This document shows positions 52,042-63,817 of a stretch of DNA of 64,000 bases, in pieces. The DNA is from Amblyomma americanum (Eukaryota > Arthropoda > Arachnida > Ixodida > Ixodidae): assembly GCF_052857255.1 (NCBI RefSeq), contig NC_135498.1, forward strand, positions 87,368,639-87,432,638, written 5' to 3'. Under the pieces are notes generated by a model. The model did not search any database, was not told the origin of the DNA, and saw only the letters and a list, made by a program, of their open reading frames with translations. Both the position numbers and the translations under genes were made by a program. Position 1 is the first letter of the stretch. Every line of letters begins with the position of its first letter.

Positions 52042-55000
52042 TGGAATGCCCGAGGCCTACGAGGTCGTCTGAGTGACTTCCGGCAACGCGTCCACAAGTA
52101 CCGCTTCCCTGTGCTGGTTATATGTGAGCCCAACATGCCGTCGCCTTTCCGCCTTTCTGAATAGGTGCTGCTGTGGTCTCGCACAGAAGACGAAACTAGC
52201 AAAGTGTAAGTTTGCATACGCCAAGACACTGCGCTCGTCCGCCAAGTTCTACAGCCACACAACACAAACCATTACATCTGTTTGACAGTCACGCTAAAAG
52301 GACGGGTCTTTTCGATAATCGGTGCCTACATTCCACCTAGAGATGCCATTGATACTTCGTACCTATATTCAGCCATCCAGAGTTGTCCAGCTCCTTATAT
52401 CATAGTGGGCGATTTTAATGCTCATCACCCTCAGTGGGGCAGTGCTGTTATAAATAACCGAGACAGGAACCTGTTTGAATTTATGCACTCCCAGAACTTC
52501 ATCAATATCAGTGATGGTTCACCTACGTTTCTGCGTGGCACGTCGTACAGCTGCTGCTTGGATCTGACGTTTGTTTCAGCAAGTCTCCAGTTTTACGTCA
52601 GCTGGTGCAATGACGTGGAAACACATGGGAGTGACCACATTCCAACGTATGTTTGCGTCAAGTGGTACGCACCCACTACTCCGTCTCGCGTGCGATATGC
52701 AGACTGGCCTGCCTTTAGGTCGTCCGTGGAGATTTCCTGTGTGGACCACTCAACACCATCTAAAATAGAAGGCCGGATTACGTCCTCTCTCAGTGAGACC
52801 ACGCGCTATATATGTGCGCCTACGCCAGGGTCTACTATTGACGTGGAATTCGAAAGACTACGCGCAGTCCGTCGGCGCGCCGAAAGGAAATACAGAAGAA
52901 CCAAATCCACGTATGATCTTGCCTTTTGTCGCCGAGTTCAACGACAAATAAAGCGCCCCCTAGCGAGACTCGGGAGACAACGTTGGAGGCAGTTCTGTTC
53001 ATCGCTGGACCCTCGCAAACCACTGTCGCGTATTTGGCATGTAGCCAGGAGCTTGCGTTCACCCCCGCAGGAACGCTATCCTTTCCATGCCCTGTCTATT
53101 TTCCAGCGCCGTAATAATGTAGAGGTAGCAGAAGAATTCTGCAAAATGGTTGTGGGCACAACTATGGTACCTTCAACCAGTTTGGAGGCTTTTGTACCAC
53201 ATTCACCAGATGACCACTACGACATGCTATTCACGATGCCTGAACTAGAAGCTGCTCTTTCCTCGTGTAGGCGTTCATCTGCACCTGGTTCTGACGGGAT
53301 TTCGTACGCGTCCCTCTCTCACCTTGGCATGGAATGCCGAACTGTGCTGCTCAGTTACTACAATGATACATGGGCTTCCGGAATCGTTCCAGAACACTGG
53401 ATGATCAGCCGCCTGGTTGCACTTTTGAAGCCTGGCAAACCTCCTTATGAGCTTACCTCATACCGGCCAGTTGCACTAGCAAGCTGCGTCGGCAAAGTTA
53501 TGGAGCGAATGGTGCTCGCGCGGCTCGAATGGTTTTTAGAGCAGAATGCTCTGTATCCGGATATGATCACCGGGCTCCGGAGGGGACGTTCTTCGATTGA
53601 CAGCGTAATCGACCTCATATCGACAGTGGAACATGAAAAACGTAGTCGCCGACTCGTCGCTGCTGTCTTCTTGGACATCAAAGGTGCCTACGATAATGTA
53701 CTTCATGACGCCATCCTTGATGCCCTTGACGACATTGGCGTTGGCGGCCGGATGTGTTCGTGGATTGGGAGATACCTCAACGGCCGGTCTGTTTACATGT
53801 CTACGCCTGATGGGGATACTACCCGTCATCAGGTATGCCGTGGAGTTCCTCAGGGAGGAGTTCTTAGCCCAACCCTATTTAACGTGGCATTGATTGGACT
53901 GGTGAATGAACTTCCCACTAACATTCACATCAGTGCCTATGCTGATGATATCTGCATCTAGGCGTCGGGTTCGACACGTCCGCAAATGCGTGCGAGGTTA
54001 CAACGTGCCGTGTCATCTACTTCAAGGTACCTACGACGTTAGGGTTTGCACTTGGCAGCTGAAAAATGTGCTGTGGTCGCATTCACGCGCAAGTTTGTCT
54101 GCCACTACCCGGTAACTCTTCAAGGGGTTGCAATACCATACGTCTCCCACCACAGATTTTTGGGCATTATCATTGACCACGATCTGTCATGGTCGAGGCA
54201 TATAAACATGCTAAAGAAAAGACTCACTCTTTTTTGCCATGTGCTTCGCTTTGTGGCAGGCATTAAATGGGGCCCAACGGAGCGCTTCTTGCTTCGACTT
54301 TACTATACCCTCTTTATTGGCTGCATTCGTTACAAGCTTCCTGTACTCTCTAACATGAGTATTTTCTGCTTGCGGACATTAGAGAGTGTCCAAGCACAGG
54401 CGCTCAAGATATGCCTCGGATTACCACGTTGTGCCTCGAACAAAGGCACGATTGAGGAATCTCGTGCGTGCCCAATATCGGTCTACCTGTCACACGAACC
54501 ACTTCGTGTATATTTACGTGCGCTTACACGGCACCGCTGTCACCCGCTGACGAAGACTTTTGATGAGCGACCGGACAGCAGTTTTGCACGCGCACTGCGC
54601 TTCCATCGCTCCGAATTGCCTTCAGACTATGCCCTGCCGCATCATTCCTTGCAGCCCCCATGGGTAATGGCTGAGCCTTCAGTCTGCCTGCATGTCCCTG
54701 GCATAATCAAGAAGTCTGCGATGCCGGTTAGCGGACTGAACCAACTCGCACTTGCCTACATCTGGTCAGAATACCACAAATGTGTGCACGTCTACACGGA
54801 TGGATCTGCGTCTCGAAATGCATCAACAGTAGCGTTCGAAATCCCTGCACAACAGACGACCCGCAGATTCATTTTGCGACACAAGTCTAGTTCAACCGCT
54901 GCAGAGCTTATGGGCCTTCGGGAATCGATTCGCCACATCTGCGGAGAACCGCCTCAGGAGTGGTGCATTTTCACCGATTGTAAACCTGCGCTACACATTT

Positions 55001-55656
55001 TAGGATGCTTCCTACGCCACACAGCCTACCAAGCTCTGGCTCTTGATATCATTAGTCTCGTATCATTTTCTCAGGGAAATGGCCACCGTATAGTGTTTCA
55101 GTGGATCCCCGGACACTGCGGACTCGATGGAATTGAGACCGCCGACGTTGAAGCAAGGAGCGCCTTCCGCAGTGGCCTGCGTACAGCTGTGCCGTTCTCT
55201 ATAGTGGACACAACTTGTCTCCTTTCGGAATTGATGAGGAGGGCGACGGCTAGGTACTGGGCCCTGCCAGACACCCGCCATATCCGCCTTAAACGGCTAG
55301 ATCCGACGATGACCTTTTCAGTTCCTCGCGGAATACCTCGCCCTATTGCATGCGTTATCCGTAGACTACGTTTAAACGTGGCATTCACGCGCAAATACTT
55401 GCACTTAATAGGACAAGCGGACTCCCCAAAATGTACCACATGTGGCGTGCTAGAGACTATAGAACATGTTTTAGTGGCGTGTCCAGCGTATGCACGTGAA
55501 CGACTCATACTCGCATCTGCTCTGAAGCCTATGAACACATCGCTCCTTTGTGAGGATTTGATCCTCGGCGCTTGGCCAGATAGTTTTAGAACTGTAAAGG
55601 CAACGCGAGCGCTCTCACGCTTTTTGAGTGACACGGACCTTGTCTCGCGTTTGTGA
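52042..55656 (+). pseudogene. I-group LINE ORF2: endonuclease, RT, RNase H
   Basis: One reading frame spans about 1,205 codons and is interrupted only by four stops: TAG 52162, TAA 52207, TAG 53959 and TAG 54040. Endonuclease: WNARGLRGRLSDFRQ, VGDFNAHHPQWGS, THGSDHIP. RT: ISRLVALLKPGKPPYELTSY, RPVALASCVGKVMERM, VFLDIKGAYDNVLHDAI, GVPQGGVLSPTLFNVAL and AYADDICI, directly after which the 53959 TAG replaces what is usually tryptophan. RNase H: VHVYTDGSASRNAS, STAAELMGLRESI, CIFTDCKPALHIL, QWIPGHCGLDGIETADVEAR. The C-terminal knuckle is CTTCGVLETIEHVLVACPAY. All catalytic residues of the three enzymes are visible. Confidence 0.87.
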
Positions 55657-55856
55657 TGTCAGGAAGTGTGCTTTGTTTTTTTTTTTTTGATTTTTTAAGT
55701 AGTTTTTCATCTGCCTCCTCCCATCATCATCGTCCCCCATCGTGACCTTCTTTTATCTCCTCTTCCCGTCCCCCAGAGCAGGGTAGCAGGCCAGATATTT
55801 ATTTTTCAGGCCAACCTCTCTGCATTTTCTATCAATAAACCCTCTCTTGTCTAGTC

Positions 55857-56330
55857 TTGCGCAGTATATAGGAAATAGCTTCTATAATGCCGTAAAGCTT
55901 AGCTGTCATCAAGGATGTCTTCCGCTGCAGCCAGTAAGAAAGGATATGCCTGGTTGAGGGCACATAAATGGCACAGGAAGTGATTTCTTTACTAGTTGAA
56001 CCGTCGGTGTAGATGTGGGTATGCTTCGTATTTTCCTTGGTTAAGTAGGCAAGAGTAGCTTGTTAAAGCGCTGCCTGAGGCACGCGGCTCTTTGCATGCC
56101 CACCTGGAACAAACTTCACCTTTAGAGGCGACAGTGTCCAGGAGAGAAAGGTCAGAGGTCGTAGTTTGGGCGGCTGATTAATAGTAGGGAGGGGCAAGCG
56201 CTCCACAGCTTGGTCAAAGCCAGAGTTACAGTGACAAAGGAGAACGCGGTGTAGGAAGTGCTTCGTCCCTTGGATGACATGGCGGAGATTGGTACGCATA
56301 GTTTCATGGGAGGCAATCACATCGCGGTCG
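55857..56330 (-). pseudogene. Older I-type LINE, proximal half of RNase H
   Basis: Minus strand: LPLPTINQPPKLRPLTFLSW, then LSPLKVKFVPGGHAKSRVPQ, an in-frame stop, and TLAYLTKENTKHTHIYTDGS with the catalytic aspartate, TSKEITSCAIYVPSTRHILS, TAKLYGIIEAISYILRK. It stops exactly where the plus-strand LINE begins and is completed at 50525 on the far side. Confidence 0.75.
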
Positions 56331-57560
56331 TCATAAAATTATTGTTCCTGCAGGGAAAGTCTGCAAAAGATATTCACAATGAGATATCACAAACACTATG
56401 GGAGAAGTGTCCTTCCTAAAGCACTGTCAAGAGCTGGGTTGCTCGTTTCAAGACTGTGTATTTTTCTGTTGAGAATGAGCTCCGTAGCGGACGCCTCAAA
56501 ACCTCAACAGACCAGACAACAAGCGATGCTGTCCATAAGCTGTTGCTTGAGTATCGACGAATATCCGCCAAAAAGATAGCCCAGATACTGAACAACTCCC
56601 GAAAGAGTGTTGGTTTTATTATTGCCAATATCGTAGTCATGCGCAAGCTTTCATCGAAGTGGGTTCCGAAATGTTTGATCAGTGAACAGAAGGAGGCCCG
56701 AGTTGGGGCATCGAGAGCTCTTTTGATCCTTTTTGATGCTACAAAGGACTTTTTAGATGTACTAGTGACTGAGGATGAAACATGGCTCCACATTTATTAT
56801 CCCGAAACCAAGGAACAGTCAGAGGAATAGCGCCACAGTGGGTCCCCGCAACAGAACAAATTACGCACCCAGAGATCGACGGAAAAAGTCATGGCATCAA
56901 CTTCCTACCACAAGTATAGTGTTCTGTAGGTAGACTACCTCCCTCAGGGCTGTAGTATAAGCGGAGAGCATTGCGCTGGCCTCGTAGACCAGCTGAAAGA
57001 GGCAATTAAGAAGAAAGGCCAGAAAAAGCTGAACAGTGCTATCCTTTTGTTGCGGGACAATGCACCTGCGCACATGTCCAGAGTTTTGGCTTTCAAACTG
57101 AAGACCCTGAGTTTCTAAATGGTCCACGATCCCCCTTATTCACCTAACCTATCCTTTTGTTGCGGGACAATGCACCTGCGCACATGTCCAGAGTTTTGGC
57201 TTTCAAACTGAAGACCCTGAGTTTCTAAATGGTCCACGATCCCCCTTATTCACCTAACCTATCCTTTTGTTGCGGGACAATGCACCTGCGCACATGTCCA
57301 GAGTTTTGGCTGTCAAACTGAAGACCCTGGGTTTCTAAATGGTCCACGATCCCCCTTATTCACCTAACCTGGCCCCGTTTGACTGCTATCTCTTTCCGAA
57401 CTTGAAGAAAAATATTAAAATTCGTCATTTGGATGAGATTGCTGAGGTCAAGCATGCTGCTGAAAGCTGGCATGAGGACCTGTCACGTAATGATTTTAAA
57501 CAGAATTGAAATGTTGAAAAAAACTATGTAACAAGTGCATCACTGTGAGGATGTAATATT
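56322..57560 (+). pseudogene. mariner transposase, triplicated catalytic segment
   Basis: The plus-strand translation follows a mariner transposase: FLQGKSAKDIHNEIS, SWVARFKTVYFSVENELRSG, LLLEYRRISAKKIAQILNNS, then VTEDETWLHIYYPETKEQSE (first catalytic aspartate), AILLLRDNAPAHMS (second) and PNLAPFDCYLFPNLKKN (third, DD34D type), ending SWHEDLSRNDFKQN. Several stops interrupt it. A 110-bp segment covering the second catalytic motif is present three times, which also breaks the frame. Terminal inverted repeats were not identified. Confidence 0.8.
57041..57370 (+). repeat. Three tandem 110-bp units inside the mariner
   Basis: Units 57041-57150, 57151-57260 and 57261-57370 all begin ATCCTTTTGTTGCGGGACAA. 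The first two appear identical; the third differs by single bases (gctgtcaaac for gctttcaaac, ccctgggttt for ccctgagttt). As 110 is not a multiple of three, each extra unit shifts the frame. Confidence 0.95.
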
Positions 57561-57726
57561 TTGAAGATAAGTGTACTTTCAAAACTCTGGCTCTTTTCTT
57601 TCTGTGCAAAGCCGGGAGCTTTTCAGCACCCCCTCTCTTACACTGATAGCTGTTCACTTCAATGCGCACCCAACAAATAGGAGTTATTAAAATTTAGGAA
57701 GAAAGAAGACTCTCACACTGTGAATG

Positions 57727-57747
57727 TAATTGGGGGGGGGGGGGGAG
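57727..57747 (+). repeat. Poly-G run
   Basis: About 14 G residues in a row near 57732-57746; a slippage-prone tract. Confidence 0.8.
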
Positions 57748-57764
57748 CACAAATTCTAGAGGTG

Positions 57765-59170
57765 CTACTTGAGAAAATCTTAGGCCTGTTAATAGACGCC
57801 CAGTGCAGCAAGGCGGAAATGGTTAGGCGATTGTAGGCAACAACTGATCAAGTGGCGAGAATGACTGGTAGGGTATGAAGCCACAAGCCTGGACTTAAAG
57901 AAAATATACCGTAATATTAACGCAGGCTTTTATTGTTAGCAGAAGTGCTTACACAGCATTGTGTCTTAAATGGATGAAAAGTGAGAACAAGCTGGACGTG
58001 ATAATGAGCAAAGTATATCAAAGAGCACTTGGTACCCTGGTCAGTGCGGGAAAAGAAATATGACTACACATGGGCATTCACAATTCTGTAGATGAAATTA
58101 TTGAAGGTCATTCCATATCGCAGAGGATACGGATGTCAGGAAGCAGGGCAGGAAGGGACGTACTCGATAGACTAGGGCTCCCATGCATTTGGTCTACGGT
58201 GGACAGTGAGCACTTGGGAGATCAGCTTAGAAGCAAGATCGAGGTACAGACAATTCTGAGAAATATGCACACCGCATATCACAAGGAAAGAACAAAGGAT
58301 AGGGCGAACGCGATCAGGAGACCATGGGGCGCGATGGAAGGGGCAATTTACGTGGACGCGGCAGGACCGGTCAACGGGATATAACGATAGCATGCATGGA
58401 CGCGCAAGGGAAGACAGTTAATGGGGCATCAATTCGATGCCAGGGAATTGTGCAGGCTGAGGAAGGGGCGATGGTTTCCGGAAAGGTCTCGTGTGTAATT
58501 ACGGGTGCCCAGACTGCATGTCGTTAACCATACAAGACGAAGGATTGGTAAATACGCTAACAGAATACTCATAAATAAAAAAGCTAGAGACCTTAAATTC
58601 ACAGTCATATGGACTCCAGGACACTGTGCGGAAGTTGGAATCTAAAGCGTTCACGCCGCTGCCCGCGCGCTCTTACCCCAGGTCCCTCAACAATCGCAGA
58701 AACATCATTTTTATGAGCCACTAAGATCTACAGGGATTTACTCCGAAATTTCAGATTAACGTCGAAAGTATGCGCCGAAGGGCACAAAAATCTAAACAGG
58801 GAGAAAGGGGTCATTTTGAGAACATTGCAATCAAATACTTATATAAATCCTGTCCAATTTCGCAATATGTTTCCAAATTCGTACGATCCGCATTGCGCCT
58901 TCTGCGGTGAAGTTGCGAACTTATAGCATATGGCATGGGCATGCCATAAAACCCAGCTATGCCAAGAATCAATAACCCAACAACTGAGGACTGGGAGGCG
59001 GCGCTGGATCCAGCTCACATTAATTCGGACGACCAGCTTTGCTGCAGTGAAGCGGGCCAGAGCGGCTGCAAAATCCTATGGGCTCCTGGAATGAGGGCCC
59101 ACCTAACCATTATATACACTAAATGTTTTTCCTCTTTCTCACTTAATCGAGAGCAGAACTTAACATTAGT
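57765..59170 (+). pseudogene. I-type LINE remnant: RT C-terminus, RNase H, 3' part
   Basis: It begins ILGLLIDAQCSKAEMVRRL, followed by broken frames with NQVARMTGRV- and LDVIMSKVYQRALGTL-type sequence. Then come HMGIHNSVDEIIEGHSISQR, AGRDVLDRLG, and RNase H pieces (GAIYVDAAGPV near 58340; FTVIWTPGHCAEVGI near 58600; AAARAL). After that, EDWEAALDPAHINSDDQ (58980-59040) corresponds to the region that precedes the C-terminal end in tick I-group elements. Many stops and slips are present. It is similar in type to the LINE at 23150-24045. Confidence 0.65.
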
Positions 59171-60750
59171 GCAATATCCTCGCCAGACGGGCCGGCGACT
59201 CAGGAAAGCAAAACCATGAGCCAATGAGGCTAAACACATGCTTTCGCAGGTCTACTTGGTTTAACTAAGTAAAAATGCTGCCATTTTTCCTTACTCCGTG
59301 CCTACATACACTTCTGAGTACAGCTCAGGCACTATGGAGGATTGACCCTGCATTATAGGCACATTCAGGACTCCATACAGCCCATCTTCAGAATTATTGA
59401 AGAGTCTAGAAAGCTGGTGCTTAAAGACAAGACTGGAGCCATCAGTTGCACCACCTTCCTTCGTGTGCTTCTGAGAAATAATGTTTTAAGCTTTATTCTA
59501 AAACAATCAGAATACTGAAAAGCGTACACGGAATTTTTTGCCACAAATAGCTGAGAAATGTGCCAGGCTCCGTAGCTGTTTGCCCTTTCAGCAGTGATCA
59601 AATGAGAACCAATCCTTGAGCTTAAAGGCACGATCCCAGATTGCTAATGCCTTTTTTTTTATTGGCTAGCTAACTGAACACGCTGGAAAGCTAGACGTAG
59701 TCCACGACTGCAGAGTATCTATAATCGTGGGACCAGGATTCGAACAAAACACACGCATTCAACGAAACTTTGTTTTGCGGTATTTCACGAGATTATTCGA
59801 ACAAAACACGCAAGCTTCTCCTGCCTATAGTAGCTGCCAGCTATGAAACGAGGCATTCATGAAGACATTGGATACACAGGGCGCTGCACCTACGACTTTC
59901 CATAATGTTTAAAAATAGGCCTTATGAGCTAAAAGAGCGCTTTCTTCGGCATGCTTCTGACCGCGGTGCTGTATATCATTATACATGCTAACTAGCAGGC
60001 TGTTTAACTAATAATGAAGAGTTATGTTTTTTAAACACTACTTTTTAGGCTTCCTAATTATTGAGAGGCGAGTGGCCCGTCATAAATAAAAACCATATAA
60101 GTTATTAGAATTTAGAAAATGTGGCCACCAGCAGCGTTCTGCTGAAAGAAATTTACAAGTTACGTGCACTGGCGAGGTTGCTTTGCCTGCAAGGTTCTTC
60201 AAACCGCATGGATTTCGGCGGGATGCTGCCAGAATTTGTTAGGCCTCAGCACCGAGGGCAACTTTGTTTTCGAAACTCTAAAAACGTATTGATAATGCTT
60301 ACGATATTACACGCTTCTCAGTCAATCAGGACTCAACAGTAACAATTAAAAAGTTAACGATTCAATAATAGCTAACGAGCCTGCTAGTTAGCACGCCTTA
60401 GCGTCCGTTCCTGGAAGCCTCCCTGAATCATAGATAAAGAAAATCCGCATTGAGGAGAGGCTCTTTGGCATTTTCTTTGGCTAATTTATATGTATTGAAA
60501 TTTTTTATTGTATTCCCTTTCATAAATAAATTTGTTGTTTGATAACTCTAGATCTGAAATTTAAAACAGCATTCCACGGGGAAATTTCATCTCTTATAAT
60601 GTAAATTTGTCAAATCTGTACATGTTTTAAATTTTCAGCTAAAGAAGTATTGTTTTTAAAGCACGCTCTTCTTTAAAAATATAACGGACAGTACTGGCGC
60701 ATCTCTCCTCGCTTTGTCAAAAAGTTTCAGCAGTTAATCCTCTCCCTATA
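59171..60750. other. No recognisable gene
   Basis: A/T-rich DNA. A short direct repeat of gattcgaacaaaacac/gattattcgaacaaaacac occurs near 59750-59810. No coding or RNA motif is convincing. Confidence 0.4.
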
Positions 60751-60756
60751 CTCCCC

Positions 60757-60963
60757 TTATGGAGGCGAGTCAACACTCCAGGTCACGAATTTACAAATTT
60801 CAAAGCGATCATCCAGGAATTCAATGTCATCCCTGACAACGACACAGAAATAGGGCAGTTGTGTGTTGTCCACCAGTTCAAAATTGTCTCTGATAGAAGC
60901 AATGAAAACCGTGGGAAGCTCAAGTGCCAGCCTGCAATTTACAGTGTCGAATCTCAGTTTCAT
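60757..60963 (-). CDS. Hypothetical short frame, unrecognised
   Basis: This minus-strand frame of 68 codons reads like ordinary protein (LRFDTVNCRLALELPTVF, DNTQLPYFCVVVRDDIEFLD). One stop upstream, in the same frame, further plausible residues occur (MSANKIQNIEKGQ). The opposite strand carries a long T-rich frame over the same DNA (60859-61689), so only one, or neither, is real. No family is recognised. Confidence 0.25.
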   Translation of the reverse strand: MKLRFDTVNCRLALELPTVFIASIRDNFELVDNTQLPYFCVVVRDDIEFLDDRFEICKFVTWSVDSPP

Positions 60964-61501
60964 ATTACCTTTCCTCTAATGTGGCGTGTGTGGTTGTCCC
61001 TTCTCGATATTTTGTATTTTGTTAGCACTCATCAGTTTCCCTCAACAAACTCTTTCCTGGCGTTATGTGGTGCATCGTGCCGAAAGCGATGTTATGCGCC
61101 TTCTCTCCTCGCACTTTTCTCTGCTGGTGTTTTAAATCCATCTACCCTTATTCTGTTACTTGCAGCTGGCAAATTTCCTTTCTTTCGTGAACCACATTCT
61201 ATCTCTTCAGAAGTAGTGTGGTTCACAACCAGCCCTACACACTCGAATTCTGAAACACAGGGCTTCTCTTTTGTGTCCTTTAGAATCAGCTTTGCCGATT
61301 TATTTCCTCCTCTGTCTTTCCAGATTTATTTTTATTTAAATATGATGTTTACTTTTTTCGCACAAATTCGTCTATGGTATAGACATTTATTGACATGCCA
61401 GGCCGACAACCAGGCAGACATCTCCTTTTCAGTTAAAGTTCTTTTCCTTCCTTCCTCTTCCTCGAGCCTGGAGCTGGCCAGCGGTAGGCGTAAAAGACCA
61501 A

Positions 61502-63817
61502 CGTTGAGTAAAGGTACTGCGCAAAATAATACAAACATGGACGAGAAGGGCACAAGGACGGGCGCAGACTCGCGATTGGGTTTATTCAGAACAACTCATA
61601 CTTATAACTTCCACACCACCATTTCAGTCAGTACGCGCAAGCCAGAAATCTGCGTTCTGTCTGATAAACTCTTATCGAGGTATCACTGACACAATCATCT
61701 CTTTTGTTCCTAACGAAAAAAGCCTCAGCAAGTTCACGCGCCATCTGGTGCTAAATAAGGGTCCCAAGTTTAGCACGGAACCTGAAGTGCCAGCGCACGA
61801 GCTGCTCTCTTTGAACCGGCAAATGGCTCGTAGAGCAAACGACGAGGACCGTGAAAGGTGTCTACTCGATGGTGTAGACAGCCTGCTGCGCACTGCCACC
61901 CGGTCACAGGTTTCTGCAGGCGGACGCACATGTAGCATGCAAAAATGCGTGGATGAAGTTGTTTGTTTCTTAAAGGAAAATGATTTGGTGCTTCTACAAT
62001 CGGACAAGGAGGGAGGTTTCGCCGTGCTACCGCCCGGGATGTTTCATGACAAGGCAGCTCAAGCCGTCGCTAAGAACTTTGTTACCAAGAAATGAGACCA
62101 ACCAAGGTAAAGACCCGAGCGATGGAATTGTGCAAACATTGGGCTTTAGAGAGACTGTCAAAAGCTGTTGATAAATGCAAACGCAATAGCCTAGAACTGT
62201 TTTTCACGGTAAAAACCCACAAGACTGACCAACCTTTTAGGTGCACTGTAAGCGAAAGGCATACTTGGCAACGGGAGATTAGCTTTTTTCTCCTGAAGTG
62301 CTTAAAGTATTTAAAGATACAAGACCCTTTCATGGTAAAGAAGTCGGGTGCTGTAGTATCTTTCTTACAGGGTTCACCATCAGTGGGGTACGGTTTTGTT
62401 TGACGTAGAAAACCTGTTTTTTTCTATACCACAAGATGATCTGTTTCGTGCTGTTAATTCTTGTATTGAAAATAATGGGGTCGTGCGTTTTCAAAACGCC
62501 AGTGGTTTGTCCCAGGACAACTTTATGTTACTACTTGAATTCTATCGCGAGTCAACCCTTGCAACCTTTGGGAACCAGGTCTTGGTTCAACGCGAAGGTA
62601 TTTGTATTGGGTCTTGTGTGGCACCTGTGTTAGCTGTCATTTTCTTGGGCAGTATTGATTGTGATCTGGTTTGTTATTTGGACAAGTTTGTTTTTAAGGT
62701 GTTTAGATACATGGACGTCTATATGGTTTTTTCTTAAAGAGCAACCTGGTTTGATACGCACGAACTCCGTGCAAGAGATTTTATCGGTTTTTAAACGACA
62801 TGGGAGGGGTCTAACCTTCCCTTACGAATTTCCTGACGAAAATAGATTCCCGTTTTTAGATATCAACCTGTTTTTAAAGCAAGTTCACACTTGCTGGATG
62901 TACTCGCCACGAGCCCGGAAAGGCCTGTTGCCATAAGAATCCGCACATTCCAAGACGGTCAAACAGGCCATTGCTACATTCTGCCTGAAGGGAGCCTGGG
63001 AGAGGTCGTGTGTTCATCTGGTTCATGACAGCCTCAACAATCAGGTTGACAGGTTGTGAGGGCTGGGTTCGCTTATCCAGTTGTCGTCGCTGTGGCTGAA
63101 AAGCTACTACGGAGATTGAAAGTGAGAGCACCCCAGGAGGATCCCGTCCGAGAAAAAATCAGGCCGACGGTTGTTACCTACATACACAGGGTATCACTCA
63201 ACTTGAAGAACGTAGCTAATGCCACGGCATGCCGGTGGTATTTTCTGCCCCGCGCAAATTGGTCTCACTCTGCCCTCGAATTGCTGCCCGAGAAAGGAGC
63301 GTGCGAGGTTGCAAGAAGCGTCACGCAACTGAGTTCGTCAAGTGCTCTGAGGGGGTTGTTTACGATATCCCCCTGACATGTGGAAAAGCTTACATTGGTC
63401 AAACGAGCCGAGGTGTAAACGGCCGGCTTAGGGAACACCAGCTTTTATTTAAGACCGGAAAAGGATCTAATCTGCCCTCACACTGTAGCGCATGCTCTTC
63501 GGCTACGCGTGATAATCCATGCCTGCCTTTGCTGCCGAAAACGGGGATATTGAAGCGTAGCCGTGACCAGATGGCGCGTGAACTTGTTGGGGCTTTTTTC
63601 ATTAGGAACAAAAGAGATGATTGCGTGAGTGATACCTCGATAAGACTTAATGAGACTGAATGCAGATTTCTGCCTTGCGCCTAGTGACTGACTGACATGG
63701 TGGTGTGCAAGTTATAAGTATGACTTGTCCTGAATAAACCCAGTCGCGAGTCTGCGCACGTCCTTGTGCCCTTCTCGTCCATGTTTGTATTATTTTGCGC
63801 AGTACCTTTACTCAACG
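61502..63817 (+). mobile_element. Penelope-like element with ~225-bp inverted terminal segments, decayed
   Basis: The left segment 61502-61724 is the inverted counterpart of 63591-63817 (both contain tgcgcaaaataatacaaaca or its complement and a tcgcgagtct-type segment), with scattered differences. Between them is a plus-strand Penelope coding region in many frames. It ends at an AATAAA (63733) and the terminal segment. Truncation, at least five frame changes and loss of the catalytic box mean it is dead. Confidence 0.85.
61740..63684 (+). pseudogene. Penelope RT and GIY-YIG remnants
   Basis: Pieces in order: GPKFSTEPEVPAHELLSLNR and DKEGGFAVLPPGMFHDKAAQ (61748-62095); LELFFTVKTHKTDQPFRCTV (62092-62403); FDVENLFFSIPQDDLFRAVN with the first aspartate, GICIGSCVAPVLAVIFLGSI, and the catalytic box as FRYMDVYMV, with an aspartate lost (62396-62737). 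Then DENRFPFLDINLFLKQVHTC (62655-62936), RKIRPTVVTYIHRVSLNLKN (63056 frame), and the endonuclease GVVYDIPLTCGKAYIGQTSR, GVNGRLREHQ, DQMARELVGAFF (63229-63684). The final stop is in the usual place. It belongs to a different Penelope lineage from the 43.9-47.3 kb element, as judged by sequence. Confidence 0.82.

Larger units (their letters stand above)
50530..55855 (+). mobile_element. I-group LINE, nearly full length
   Basis: It has a 5' leader, ORF1 (50592-51902), ORF2 with endonuclease, RT, RNase H and a C-terminal knuckle (52042-55656), and a pyrimidine-rich 3' region with an AATAAA (about 55835). It has inserted into an older minus-strand LINE of related type. Boundaries are good to about 15 bases; I could not establish a target duplication. 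Four stop codons in ORF2 and damaged knuckles in ORF1 show it is not autonomous now. Confidence 0.85.

Noticed and set aside
55098..55634. Minus-strand frame of 178 codons opposite the RNase H of the LINE ORF2
   Set aside because: Antisense shadow of a well supported coding region.
59690..59810. tRNA-like GTTCGAATCC motif
   Set aside because: Only a B-box-like element is seen; no A box lies at the right distance and side.
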